Part shown: in pieces, positions 8,936-16,855 of the stretch
How positions within the stretch are numbered: the first letter of the stretch is position 1
How the letters are laid out: each line of letters starts with the position of its first letter
From: Spirirestis rafaelensis WJT71-NPBG6
GTDB lineage: Bacteria > Cyanobacteriota > Cyanobacteriia > Cyanobacteriales > Nostocaceae
DNA: 64,000 bases
Assembly (NCBI GenBank): GCA_019359015.1
Contig: JAHHID010000004.1
Location: 102,764 to 166,763 of the forward strand
Direction: 5' to 3'
Notes under the pieces: model-generated
The model's input: the letters and a program-made list of their open reading frames with translations, nothing else
Told to the model about the DNA's origin: nothing
Databases searched by the model: none
Position numbers and translations under genes: made by a program

Positions 8936-8983
8936 GTCTAGGCGATCGCTATCAATAAAACCCAAATAATCAAACGTTCACCA
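8936..8983 (-). repeat. right arm of 48-bp perfect inverted repeat flanking queE
   Basis: Exact reverse complement of 8104-8151. It sits about 120 bp upstream of the queE start and includes a HIP1 octamer. Similarity stops sharply on the outer flank apart from a weak TATA-rich match. Confidence 0.85.
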
Positions 8984-9606
8984 TATAAACTCGTCTTTGC
9001 AAAATTACATATTTTTTTTAAGTTTCAATTTCCTTTTAATATCAAATGTTTTTTTACCTAAAGAATTACACTCTTTACTAATTAAGTATTGACGGCTATT
9101 TCGTCACCTTATACTCTGCAATTTACTAGAAAAATTAATATCAACTCTATGTGACATAGAGTTTTTTTAGACCGGGGGTTATTAGATGTTATCGATTCTT
9201 ATCAATTTATAAATATAAATTACAGCGAGTTAATGCAATCAGTAATCCAGAGATTGCAACAGTAGAAAGTACATGAAAAAATCTTCCTTATCGGCCATCA
9301 AGGAGTTATGGAAACCACATCCATAAAGCTAGAAAATCTTGGACAGGCATTATACGCGGAAGGTAAAAATGGGTAAAGTCGAGTAAGAGATGTCTAAAAA
9401 GTTGTGAGAAAGTGATTTGAACTACGCAAATTGCTTGAGCATTAAACCAATCATAGCGACATGGGCGACGTGAAAGTCCTATGAGGTGAAAAACACCGAA
9501 CTGAATTGAGAAGCTGTCTTCTCTCAAATATTCAATCATTGCCTTAATATTAAACTAGAAGAACACCCCCGCCAACTCCCAACCTCAATATAAATACTTA
9601 TTTTGT
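8984..9606. other. long intergenic region before the RDD gene
   Basis: No supported gene. It holds an intrinsic terminator for the plus strand (9143-9168) with no plus-strand gene before it. A possible promoter (TTGACG at 9089, TATACT at 9110, 15-bp spacing) lies just upstream. A 77-codon minus-strand frame at 9306-9539 has no recognisable features and is not called. Confidence 0.4.
9143..9168 (+). terminator. intrinsic terminator without an upstream gene
   Basis: A perfect 9-bp stem (AACTCTATG / CATAGAGTT) with a TGA loop, followed by a run of T. It is a strong Rho-independent terminator shape on the plus strand. queE upstream is on the other strand, so it may end a small RNA. Confidence 0.7.
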
Positions 9607-10164
9607 ATGACTATCGACCGAGTACCCCAAAAACATTATCCCAAAGTTGATATTGGGCGACGTGCGATGGCATTGGGAACTGATTTTCTTGGTGTCTGGT
9701 TACTCAGTTCGACATTCGGTAGCGGTGAAATTGGCATTCAAGTCGTACAAATATTAGTTTTTGTTATCGGTTGGCTGCTAACGCGAGTGGTGGTAGTGTA
9801 CAACAATCAGGGGCAGAGTTTAGGACGTTGGGCTTTTGACATGAAACTGCTAGAAGTCCAAGATGGACAAGTAGTAGGCAGAATTCCAGATTTGCAGTCT
9901 CTTCTCAAAAGAGAAGCTATAATCTGTTTTGGTGCGCTTTTAATATCAATTGCCCTCGGCAACATTATTAGAAACCCGACTGCTATACTGCTAGTGATTC
10001 CCCTGGCTATAGATTGTGGGGCTGCGTTATCAGATACCCAGATGCGGCAGGCTTTGCACGATCGCTACGCTGGTACTATGATAGTTTCGTCGCGTCGAGG
10101 CTATTCGCTGGATATAAAAATCAAGCGAATAGTTGAAAAGACACGACGTAATGTGAGAAAATAG
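9607..10164 (+). CDS. RDD family membrane protein
   Basis: A 185-residue integral membrane protein of the RDD family; transport or another role is unknown. It shows the family's RRAMALGTDFLGVWLL (first membrane segment, about 18-33), a second segment near 42-63 followed by NNQGQSLGRWAFDMKLL, two more hydrophobic segments at about 105-138, and a terminal DRYAGTMIV. The basic tail (IKRIVEKTRRNVRK) is cytoplasmic by the positive-inside rule. It precedes rpmG by 43 bp in the same direction and could share a transcript. Confidence 0.8.
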   Translation: MTIDRVPQKHYPKVDIGRRAMALGTDFLGVWLLSSTFGSGEIGIQVVQILVFVIGWLLTRVVVVYNNQGQSLGRWAFDMKLLEVQDGQVVGRIPDLQSLLKREAIICFGALLISIALGNIIRNPTAILLVIPLAIDCGAALSDTQMRQALHDRYAGTMIVSSRRGYSLDIKIKRIVEKTRRNVRK

Positions 10165-10207
10165 TAATTTGTGTTAATTCTCTTCAGGCTTTAGTGTTTG
10201 TAAGATT

Positions 10208-10402
10208 ATGGCTAAAAGTAAAGGTGCTCGCATAATTGTGACACTAGAATGTACCGAGTGTCGGTCAAATCCAGATAAGCGTTCTGCTGGTGTTTCACGT
10301 TATACCAGCACTAAGAACCGTCGCAACACAACCAATCGGCTAGAACTGAGCAAGTTCTGCACCCACTGCAACAAACATACCGTTCACAAGGAAATCAAAT
10401 AA
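10208..10402 (+). CDS. rpmG: 50S ribosomal protein L33 (bL33)
   Basis: A 64-residue large-subunit ribosomal protein with a zinc ribbon. Two CxxC pairs are present (CTEC at 15-18 and CTHC near 53-56), so this is the zinc-binding form. [18 protein letters not shown] and [11 protein letters not shown] are typical. It is 6 bp from rpsR, forming the common rpmG-rpsR pair. Confidence 0.96.
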   Translation: MAKSKGARIIVTLECTECRSNPDKRSAGVSRYTSTKNRRNTTNRLELSKFCTHCNKHTVHKEIK

Positions 10403-10408
10403 AAGACC

Positions 10409-10624
10409 ATGAGTTATTTCCGTCGTCGCCTGTCTCCGATTAAGCCTGGAGAGCCAATAGATTATAAAGATGTCGATTTGTTGCGTAAGTTTGTCACCGA
10501 AAGAGGTAAGATACTTCCACGTCGGATTACCGGACTGACTTCTCAGCAACAGCGACAATTAACACTAGCGATCAAACGCTCCCGGATTGTAGCATTGATG
10601 CCTTTCATCAATGCAGAAGGCTAG
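10409..10624 (+). CDS. rpsR: 30S ribosomal protein S18 (bS18)
   Basis: A 71-residue small-subunit ribosomal protein. [21 protein letters not shown] and [25 protein letters not shown] are characteristic. It is co-directional with rpmG after only 6 bp, so transcription and probably translation are coupled. The next gene, an RNB exoribonuclease, starts 105 bp later. Confidence 0.97.
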   Translation: MSYFRRRLSPIKPGEPIDYKDVDLLRKFVTERGKILPRRITGLTSQQQRQLTLAIKRSRIVALMPFINAEG

Positions 10625-10629
10625 AAAGA

Positions 10630-10689
10630 GTTCTGAGTGATGAGTTATGAGTTTTTTATTAACTCCTAACTCCTAGCTCCTGACTCATA
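10630..10689. repeat. paired heptamer arrays after rpsR
   Basis: GAGTTATGAGTT-type units are followed by a T run and then complementary AACTCCTAACTCCTAG units. The arms can fold into an imperfect hairpin with the T run in its loop. It lies between rpsR and the exoribonuclease gene and may attenuate read-through. Confidence 0.55.
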
Positions 10690-10729
10690 AGTATTAATTA
10701 AAAATATTCACTAATAAGATGCGAGAGTT

Positions 10730-12790
10730 GTGGAGAAGGGGACGCTAGTTGAATTTAGAGTTCAAGGCGATCGCCGTCTGGGTGTAGTAGAAAAACCAGA
10801 CGGCAAAACCCGTTGGTTTGTGGTAGATGAACGTAGTCAGTCCCACAGCCTCGCGCCTAGACAAATCACCTATACTATTAGTGGGCAAACCTACAAGCCC
10901 ACAGAAATTAAAAGCTTTCAAGAACAAGTTAAGGATTATTTAGATCCATCAAGCTTGGAGATCGCTTGGGAATTACTCGTTGAGGATGGAGAAACAGTCA
11001 CTCCTAAGGAAATGGCGAATTTGCTATTTTCCTCACAAGATGCGATTTTGTGTTACGCCGCTCATTGCTTGTTATCAGACGATAAAATGTATTTCAAGCA
11101 AAAGGGAGAAGCTTACGAACCACGAAGCGCGGCTCAAGTAGCAGAACGCAAACACCAGCTAGAAGTAGAGGCTTTAAGAGCGAAGGGACAGCAGGAATTT
11201 TTAGAGCGTGTAGAAAAAGCGCTCAAAGGTGAATCGGTGGAGTGGCAACGACACGATCGCCATAGAATAGAAGCAGTGGAAAAATATGCGGCTCTACTTG
11301 CGGACATCGTGCGTGGGGGCGTAAATTATGACACATTGGGTCGTGCATATCCCCCCCCAGCCCCAGTATTGGAAACCATCACCATGCTAGGGCGTCCCGC
11401 CACCCCCCAAGGAGCCTTTCAACTGTTAATTGATTTAGGTTGGTGGAGTCCTCATGAGAACTTATTCCTACGTCGTTCGTCAATTCCGGTTCAGTTTCCT
11501 AGCAAGGTATTAGAAGTGGCGCAACAGCGTTTGGATTTTCCGCCGACTGATTTAGATAGCGATCGCCTAGATCTAACACATTTGAAAGTCTATACAGTTG
11601 ATGATGAAAGCACCACCGAGATAGACGATGGTCTGAGTTGGGAAAGACTTTCAGATGGACGAGAACGCTGGTGGGTACATATCGCCGATCCCACACGCTG
11701 GTTAGAGCCAGAAGATGAATTAGACCTAGAAGCCAGAAAGCGCGGTAGTACAGTTTATTTACCGACGGGAATGATTCCGATGTTCCCAGAAGTATTAGCA
11801 ACCGGACCCATGAGCCTAATTCAGGGTAAGGTGTGTTGCGCTCTCAGCTTCGGGATAATTTTAAATGAAGCTGGGGCAGTGGAAGATTATAGCATTCATG
11901 CCAGTTTAATTAAGCCCACGTATCGGCTGACATACGAAGATGTCGATGAAATGCTTGAGTTGGGCGTAGAAGCTGAACCAGAAATCGAAGCGATCGCCAA
12001 GGGAGCAACTAGACGCAAACAATGGCGCTATGCTCAAGGAGCAATCAGCATCAACATGCCGGAGGCGATGATTAAAGTCAAAAATGACGAAATCAGCATC
12101 GACATATTAGATGACTCCAAATCGCGCCAACTCGTAGCGGAAATGATGATTCTTGCCGGTGAAGTTGCAGCTCACTACGGTAAAACTAATAACATTCCCC
12201 TACCTTTTCGCGGTCAGCCACAGCCAGAATTGCCCCCCGACGAAGAATTGCTACTGCTACCAGCCGGATTCGTCCGTGCGTGCGCTATGCGTCGCTGTAT
12301 GCCCAAAAGTGAAATGAGCATCAACCCGCTGCGTCATGCCGGTTTGGGATTAGATACTTATACGCAAGCGACTTCTCCCATCCGTCGCTACAGCGACTTA
12401 CTCACCCACTTTCAACTTAAGGCACACTTGCGCGGTGAAGTTCTGCCCTTCACAGCAGATCAACTCAAAGAAGTGATGATGACAGTCACTGCCATCACCC
12501 AAGAATTAACGATGGTGGAAAGGCAAACTAATAGATATTGGGCTTTAGAATATTTGCGCCGTCATCCACAGCAAGTTTGGCAAGTTACCGTTTTGATGTG
12601 GCTCAGAGAAGACAGCAATTTAGCATTAATTCTCCTAGAAGATTTAGGCTTGCAATTGCCCATGTCTTTTAAGCGATCGGTAAATTTAGGCGAACAAATA
12701 TCGGTGAAAGTAAGCCACGCTGATCCCCAAAAAGACCTAATTCAGTTTCAGGAAATAATCTATCAAGAAGCACAGTCAGCAGCGAATTAA
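10730..12790 (+). CDS. RNB-domain exoribonuclease (RNase II/R family, Zam-like)
   Basis: 3'-to-5' exoribonuclease of 686 residues. It uses a GTG start at 10730 (MEKGTLVEFRVQGD), which gives the N-terminal small OB-like region typical of cyanobacterial members. The catalytic RNB signature with its aspartates (TVDDESTTEIDDGLS) is near residues 289-303, followed by HIADPTRWLEPED. The signature TQATSPIRRYSDLLTHFQLKA is near 545-565. It ends with a short beta-rich region rather than a long basic RNase R tail. Cyanobacterial homologues follow rpmG-rpsR, as here, suggesting a translation/RNA-turnover operon. Confidence 0.88.
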   Translation: MEKGTLVEFRVQGDRRLGVVEKPDGKTRWFVVDERSQSHSLAPRQITYTISGQTYKPTEIKSFQEQVKDYLDPSSLEIAWELLVEDGETVTPKEMANLLFSSQDAILCYAAHCLLSDDKMYFKQKGEAYEPRSAAQVAERKHQLEVEALRAKGQQEFLERVEKALKGESVEWQRHDRHRIEAVEKYAALLADIVRGGVNYDTLGRAYPPPAPVLETITMLGRPATPQGAFQLLIDLGWWSPHENLFLRRSSIPVQFPSKVLEVAQQRLDFPPTDLDSDRLDLTHLKVYTVDDESTTEIDDGLSWERLSDGRERWWVHIADPTRWLEPEDELDLEARKRGSTVYLPTGMIPMFPEVLATGPMSLIQGKVCCALSFGIILNEAGAVEDYSIHASLIKPTYRLTYEDVDEMLELGVEAEPEIEAIAKGATRRKQWRYAQGAISINMPEAMIKVKNDEISIDILDDSKSRQLVAEMMILAGEVAAHYGKTNNIPLPFRGQPQPELPPDEELLLLPAGFVRACAMRRCMPKSEMSINPLRHAGLGLDTYTQATSPIRRYSDLLTHFQLKAHLRGEVLPFTADQLKEVMMTVTAITQELTMVERQTNRYWALEYLRRHPQQVWQVTVLMWLREDSNLALILLEDLGLQLPMSFKRSVNLGEQISVKVSHADPQKDLIQFQEIIYQEAQSAAN

Positions 12791-12820
12791 CAGCAGCCCT
12801 AAAAATTAAAATATAAGTTA

Positions 12821-12870
12821 GCCCGTAGTAAGCGTTTTAACGCTTATTTGGGCACTAAAGTGCCCACTAC
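12821..12870. repeat. dispersed double hairpin (CGTAGTAAGCGTT... family)
   Basis: Two adjacent palindromes: AAGCGTTTTAACGCTT, then GGGCACTAAAGTGCCC, ending in ACTAC. A second copy of this family is at 53595-53643. Confidence 0.6.
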
Positions 12871-12918
12871 AGTCATAAAGGTAATAGGTAAATTTTACTT
12901 GTTGGCAATTAAAAACTT

Positions 12919-13251
12919 ATGAATAAAGTGCTAATTTTTGACACCACCATGCGTGATGGAGAACTTGCTCCTGGTGTCAAAATGAACTTGCAACAAAAAA
13001 TCAACATTTCCCAGAATTCCCTGATTGCCTTAAATTGTGGCGTAAGGCAAATTGAATGTGCAATTAATGGTTTGGGTGCGAGAAAGGGAAATGCAGATTT
13101 AAAAGAAGTTGTGATGGGGATTTTACAACAGGGTAATTATAAAGTTGATATTGACACTACATTAATGAGTAAAGCGTCAGAGTTAGTTGCTGAATTCTCT
13201 GGATTGAAAAGGCAAATAAAGAGGTTATTGTATAAGATGCCCTCACCTTAG
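12919..13251 (+). pseudogene. 2-isopropylmalate/homocitrate synthase-like gene with internal deletion
   Basis: The first about 30 residues (FDTTMRDGELAPGVKMNLQQ) are the N-terminus of a LeuA/NifV/HphA-type acyl-CoA aldolase. They run straight into NSLIALNCGVRQIECAINGL and GARKGNADLKEVVMGI, which belong near residue 210 of a normal enzyme. About 180 residues, including most of the barrel, are missing. The protein then stops at 110 residues after VAEFSG, without the regulatory C-terminal half. The remnant cannot be catalytic. The GVKMNLQQKI context recalls LeuA-like enzymes of homophenylalanine synthesis (HphA), but that assignment is weak. Confidence 0.8.
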
Positions 13252-13394
13252 AAGCGCAGTTGGGCTATACGAACGAAGCTAGACGAGCGCAGGCTTTATT
13301 GTTAATATTCCATAAAGGGAGCGATAGAATCTCAAAAAGTAAGTATTAATACACTTGTAGATTAATTAATACGTAATACATATTGGAGTTAATT

Positions 13395-13943
13395 GTGGTT
13401 AAAAAAACACAAAATAACTCTGCAAATAAAAAAGGAATTCTGAATATGAGAAATACAGGAGCCGCTTACCTTCTTTGGTTCACTGTTATTTTTGGATTTG
13501 CTGGAATCCACCGCTTCTATACTGGTAAGTATTTTAGTGGAGTTGTATGGTTGTTTACATTTGGGTTATTTGGGATTGGTCAGCTTATAGATTTGGCTCT
13601 CATACCAGGAATGGTTGAGGATAAAAATCTAAAATATAAAATGCTTTATGGTAGCCCTAATCAGAATAATATCTCAAATACTCAACAAGTTGTCATTAAC
13701 GTAGCTGACCACATTGCTCCAAAAGTTAGCGAGAACAAGTCAATCACCGCCAAGTCTGATATTCAGATAATTTTACAATTAGCTAAAGACAACGGTGGGG
13801 ATATATCTGTTACAGATTGCGTGATAGCTACTGGAAAACCTATTCCAGAAATTAAGAAGACTCTTGAAAGCTTATGTGCCGAAGGTTTGCTAGAAATAGG
13901 CAATCATCAGAGTACTGGTGCAATAACTTATAAAATTGTTTAG
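13395..13943 (+). CDS. TM2-domain membrane protein with C-terminal winged-helix-like region
   Basis: A protein of 182 residues from the GTG at 13395, which has a GGAG site 6 bp upstream. The TM2 domain covers about residues 20-65: two hydrophobic hairpin segments with FGFAGIHRFYTGK between them and FGLFGIGQLIDL. The C-terminal 60 residues (DIQIILQLAKDNGGDISVTDCVIATGK, then KTLESLCAEGLLEIG) resemble a winged-helix fold. Function unknown; TM2 proteins are found widely. A paralogue with a damaged C-terminus is at 48582. Confidence 0.75.
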   Translation: MVKKTQNNSANKKGILNMRNTGAAYLLWFTVIFGFAGIHRFYTGKYFSGVVWLFTFGLFGIGQLIDLALIPGMVEDKNLKYKMLYGSPNQNNISNTQQVVINVADHIAPKVSENKSITAKSDIQIILQLAKDNGGDISVTDCVIATGKPIPEIKKTLESLCAEGLLEIGNHQSTGAITYKIV

Positions 13944-14416
13944 AGATTTTTTTGATTTATCTGGACGTGCAAATCCTACTAGCAGTTATTTAGCATCAAT
14001 TTTGTTCTGTCTTGTTAATACTGATTTTGCCCTGAAATTGGCTTAATTCAATAGCAGGGCTATTTAATTTAAATGTGTAGCAATGAAGAGCAATCGCCTG
14101 CTTTCTTGTCATCTAATTATTCGTTATTAAGATGTTATTTATATGTCTCAACCAGATACTTAAAACCTTCGTTAAATATTAAATTCATTCTATTTATCAC
14201 ACAAGAGGGTTAGCTATAATTGTTAGCTAGCGCCCTCTTGAAACAAGGTCAATCCGGGAAAAGAAACTAGCGCCTGGAATTTGACATTTCCGCCCTTTAA
14301 TCAGTATTGGCACTTTATGGAAGGGAGAGTAGCCACAAAGGACGTAACTTTAATTGGGTAATGAAGAGATGCTGGTTTTATTTTCCAAATGCACTTATTT
14401 ACCTTTTCCTTCTTAC
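13944..14416. other. intergenic region downstream of two convergent genes
   Basis: AT-rich sequence between the TM2 gene and rpsU, which converge. It contains one strong hairpin (14202-14240). No open frame of note and no tRNA seen. Confidence 0.4.
14202..14240 (-). terminator. hairpin downstream of rpsU
   Basis: CAAGAGGG pairs with CCCTCTTG, with a second inner stem TAGCTA/TAGCTA. There is no clean T run, so terminator function is plausible but not certain. It lies about 180 bp past the rpsU stop on the minus strand. Confidence 0.45.
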
Positions 14417-14608
14417 CTAATAGCGAGAGCGTTGTCTGCGATGTTGCTTGTGCCTTGCAATTGCCTTACGCTTTTCTTTCTCTAACGGCGTCTCAAAGTG
14501 GCGCTTCTTTCGCATATCTTGGAAAATTCCTGCTTTAGAAACTTCCCGCTTAAATCTTCGCAAAGCTGATTCAATTCCTTCATTTTCCCCTAAGACTACT
14601 TGCGTCAT
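14417..14608 (-). CDS. rpsU: 30S ribosomal protein S21 (bS21), copy 1
   Basis: A 63-residue basic ribosomal protein: [22 protein letters not shown], then [21 protein letters not shown]. In cyanobacteria rpsU often follows an RNA-binding-protein (rbp) gene. Here the tail of such a gene lies 240 bp upstream on the same strand, so rpsU has lost its usual first cistron and may depend on another promoter. A second rpsU is at 19752. The two proteins share the N-terminal half and differ in the basic tail. Confidence 0.95.
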   Translation of the reverse strand: MTQVVLGENEGIESALRRFKREVSKAGIFQDMRKKRHFETPLEKEKRKAIARHKQHRRQRSRY

Positions 14609-14642
14609 CTTTATTCCTCCTCTATGTGAATCAATAGTTGAG

Positions 14643-14770
14643 AGTTATAGCACAATACGGTTCGGAATCGCGAAAGTTATCTGTTAAGGCAAGCAGGGGG
14701 TGCAGGGGGTGCAGGGGGTGCAGGGGGAGAGAAAAAAGGCTTATCCGAACCGTATTGAGTTATAGCACAA
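14643..14770. repeat. small inverted-repeat element with G-rich tandem core
   Basis: CAATACGGTTCGGA (14653) is inverted at 14744-14757, around a core of about four GCAGGGGGT units (14693-14728). The 13-bp direct repeat AGTTATAGCACAA lies at both ends (14643 and 14758). It looks like a non-autonomous inserted element upstream of rpsU. Confidence 0.55.
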
Positions 14771-14848
14771 ATAAAAGATTCCAGCAGAGTCAAGCATTTG
14801 CCTTTACCTGCTGGATACTCTAAAGTTTTAAATTTTCAGGCAAATAAC

Positions 14849-14940
14849 TTAATAGCGGCGATTACCACCACGGGCATTATCTGCCCAGCTTCCACTAGAA
14901 GAACTTCTTTCTTCGCGGGGTTTAGCCTTATTTACTTTGA
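14849..14940 (-). pseudogene. 3' remnant of an RRM RNA-binding protein gene (Rbp type)
   Basis: In frame to a TAA at 14849 the minus strand reads [18 protein letters not shown], then WADNARGGNRRY and stop. This is the typical end of the RRM plus Gly-rich tail of cyanobacterial Rbp proteins. The RRM itself is missing. The upstream edge abuts an unrelated gene remnant at 14941. Its position just upstream of rpsU matches the usual rbp-rpsU order. Confidence 0.8.
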
Positions 14941-15147
14941 GTAGGAGATGAAAGTGCGATCGCTATTTCCGATATAAATTCTCCTGATTTTGGCGATGCT
15001 CTAACTATTCGTCAAGGCGAAATTCCTGTATTTTGGGCTTGTGGGGTGACAACGCAAACGGCTATTTTACAAGCGAAGCCAGAAATAGCAATTACTCATG
15101 CTCCAGGACATATGTTTATTACAGATATGAAAGATGAATCTTTTTGA
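14941..15147 (+). pseudogene. 3' fragment of DUF1445 (D-glutamate cyclase N-terminal type) gene
   Basis: The open frame from 14941 reads [20 protein letters not shown], then [14 protein letters not shown] and [16 protein letters not shown] before a TGA at 15145. The CGVT and APGHMFITD signatures are those of the DUF1445/hydro-lyase family. About the first two thirds of the gene is absent. It is joined directly to the rbp remnant. Confidence 0.8.
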
Positions 15148-15159
15148 ATAATTGTTAAT

Positions 15160-15190
15160 GAGAGTGTAGTTAGTGGTTAGTAGATAGTGG
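15160..15190. repeat. heptamer repeat (GTTAGTG type)
   Basis: TTAGTGG/TTAGTAG/ATAGTGG units just after the DUF1445 fragment. Same family as at 6588, 21458 and 49018. Confidence 0.55.
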
Positions 15191-15411
15191 ATATTTTTAA
15201 ATAAATATCAATTAACAAGTAATAATTAACACTTTATTAATGACCTTTTTTGAATTAAAAACTCAAAATTCACGCATTAAGATTCATAAATAAAAATTTT
15301 GAATTACTTAATTATGGGTACTTGCGTTCCCCCAAAATCTTTGAGAGGCGTGGTCTTTAATTAGTGGTGCTTCCTTGCGAACACTAATTATCTTTTTTTT
15401 AATTTTTAATT

Positions 15412-15825
15412 TTGAATTGGAGCGTTGGCGCAGCCTCTCTCCCTGGGAGAAGCGACTTGACTATACCTTATTCTCAAGAAATCAATGAAATAGGGATGGG
15501 AAATCTCCCCAGACAAATTATCAAGGAAAATATTCGTTATGGAGAAAGAATTGCTTGCGTAACAAGTTGTAATTATCTTATTGTTTGTGGGGTTTATAAT
15601 TGGGGTGCTACTGCTTTATTAGCCGCTATTTCTTTACTCAGACCAGAATGGAAATCCGCAATTATTCAAGGGTTAAATCCAGAAATTGAGTTTCAAATTC
15701 TGGAAACAATTGTCAATGCAGGTTTAGCAGTAGATGGAATTACAGGTGTACAAAGTTTAACTGTTGATAATTTATTTTGGGATTTTCATGCTCAAGTGTT
15801 GCAAATGATGATTCAAATAATATGA
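15412..15825 (+). pseudogene. fragment of DUF4392 (glutamate cyclase C-terminal domain) gene
   Basis: From about 15460 the frame reads EINEIGMGNLP, then IACVTSCNYLIVCGVYNWGA and VDGITGVQSLTVDNL, matching the C-terminal half of DUF4392, the second domain of D-glutamate cyclase. The first about 15 codons come from an interspersed repeat, and no N-terminal part of the domain is visible. With the DUF1445 fragment 265 bp upstream, in the same direction and the natural domain order, it is likely the remains of one D-glutamate cyclase locus. Confidence 0.72.
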
Positions 15826-15897
15826 AAATAACCGCAGCACAGAGAAAATAAATTTTTCCCAAATAGAAATGTTTAATTTTAAAATTTGCTAATAAAA

Positions 15898-16758
15898 TCA
15901 ATTTTTTAAGTTATCAAATTCTGCTAAAATTGCTTCAGCTTGTTGGCAAAGCACTTCATGAATTTGACCGTTACTTGCTAGCAAACCACCCCACTGATTA
16001 ATATCACCTGTGTTGTACTGCAACGGTGTACCGTCGAAGTGAGTGTACTTTCCACCAGCTTCTGTGAGAATCAATTCGGGTGCAGCTATATCCCAATCTT
16101 TGGGTGCAGATTTACCAGAAAGGGAAATATAAACATCTGCATTTTGTTCAACAATTGTAGCAATTTTGCAACCGACACTACCGACAGCTTTTTGATTAGC
16201 AAAAGGCAGTTTTTGCAGCAGATAATCTAATCTTTCATTTCGGTGACTGCGACTTCCAACTACAGTTAAATCTTGGATGTTTTGGCGTGATGAAACCTGT
16301 ATTTTTTGACTTTGGCGTTGCCGTGTTTCTACAAATGCACCACCACCTTTTATTGCATAATACAATTTTTCCGCTTCCGGCACAGCTACCACCGCTAATA
16401 TTGGGCGTTTTTCCTTCACCAAAGCGATGTGAACCGCATACTCACCAGTTTTTTGGATAAAATCGCGCGTACCATCTAAAGGATCAATTATCCATACTAA
16501 TTCTTGACTCAGCGCTGCTTGCGCTTTATAAGTTTCCTCGCTAATATAACCAAAATCTTCATTACCCAAACTCGCTTGTAGCTTCTCTAAAATGTATTGA
16601 CTCACAGCTACATCTGCAACAGTTACAGGCTCATTTTGCTTATATTGCACTTCTAAATCGAAGTTTTTTGCAGTCTCGTGGTAATAAGATTGTAGTATAT
16701 CTGCTGCCCCCCAACCAACAGAACAAGCGATCGCTAATATTTCTTGTATGTCTTTCAT
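15898..16758 (-). CDS. 3'(2'),5'-bisphosphate nucleotidase / inositol-phosphatase family (CysQ-like)
   Basis: A 286-residue, Mg-dependent, lithium-sensitive-type phosphatase. Metal-binding motifs: EET at 74-76, D92-PLDG (WIIDPLDGTRDFIQ) at 89-102, and the C-terminal WDIAAPELILTEAGG near 222-236. The family covers PAP phosphatases (CysQ) and inositol monophosphatases. FIQKTGEYAVHIALV after the DPLDGT motif favours CysQ-like, which recycles 3'-phosphoadenosine 5'-phosphate from sulfate assimilation. It is followed on the same strand by (but unrelated to) a PfkB kinase upstream. Confidence 0.85.
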   Translation of the reverse strand: MKDIQEILAIACSVGWGAADILQSYYHETAKNFDLEVQYKQNEPVTVADVAVSQYILEKLQASLGNEDFGYISEETYKAQAALSQELVWIIDPLDGTRDFIQKTGEYAVHIALVKEKRPILAVVAVPEAEKLYYAIKGGGAFVETRQRQSQKIQVSSRQNIQDLTVVGSRSHRNERLDYLLQKLPFANQKAVGSVGCKIATIVEQNADVYISLSGKSAPKDWDIAAPELILTEAGGKYTHFDGTPLQYNTGDINQWGGLLASNGQIHEVLCQQAEAILAEFDNLKN

Positions 16759-16776
16759 TTAGTTTTCCTGTTAAAT

Positions 16777-16815
16777 AGAGACTAGGGATTGGGGATTAGG
16801 GACTGGGGACTAGAG
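16777..16815. repeat. heptamer repeat (GGGACTA type)
   Basis: GACTAGG/GATTGGG/GATTAGG/GACTGGG/GACTAGA units between the CysQ-like and PfkB genes. Noncoding. Confidence 0.65.
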
Positions 16816-16855
16816 AAAAGAAATTAAAAATACACGATCCTTAAGTTAATTGCAG

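Noticed and set aside
9306..9539. 77-codon minus-strand frame, and group II intron-like phrases nearby (GGCGACGTGAAAGTCC)
   Set aside because: No family features or ribosome site; I could not find intron domain V or an exon junction.
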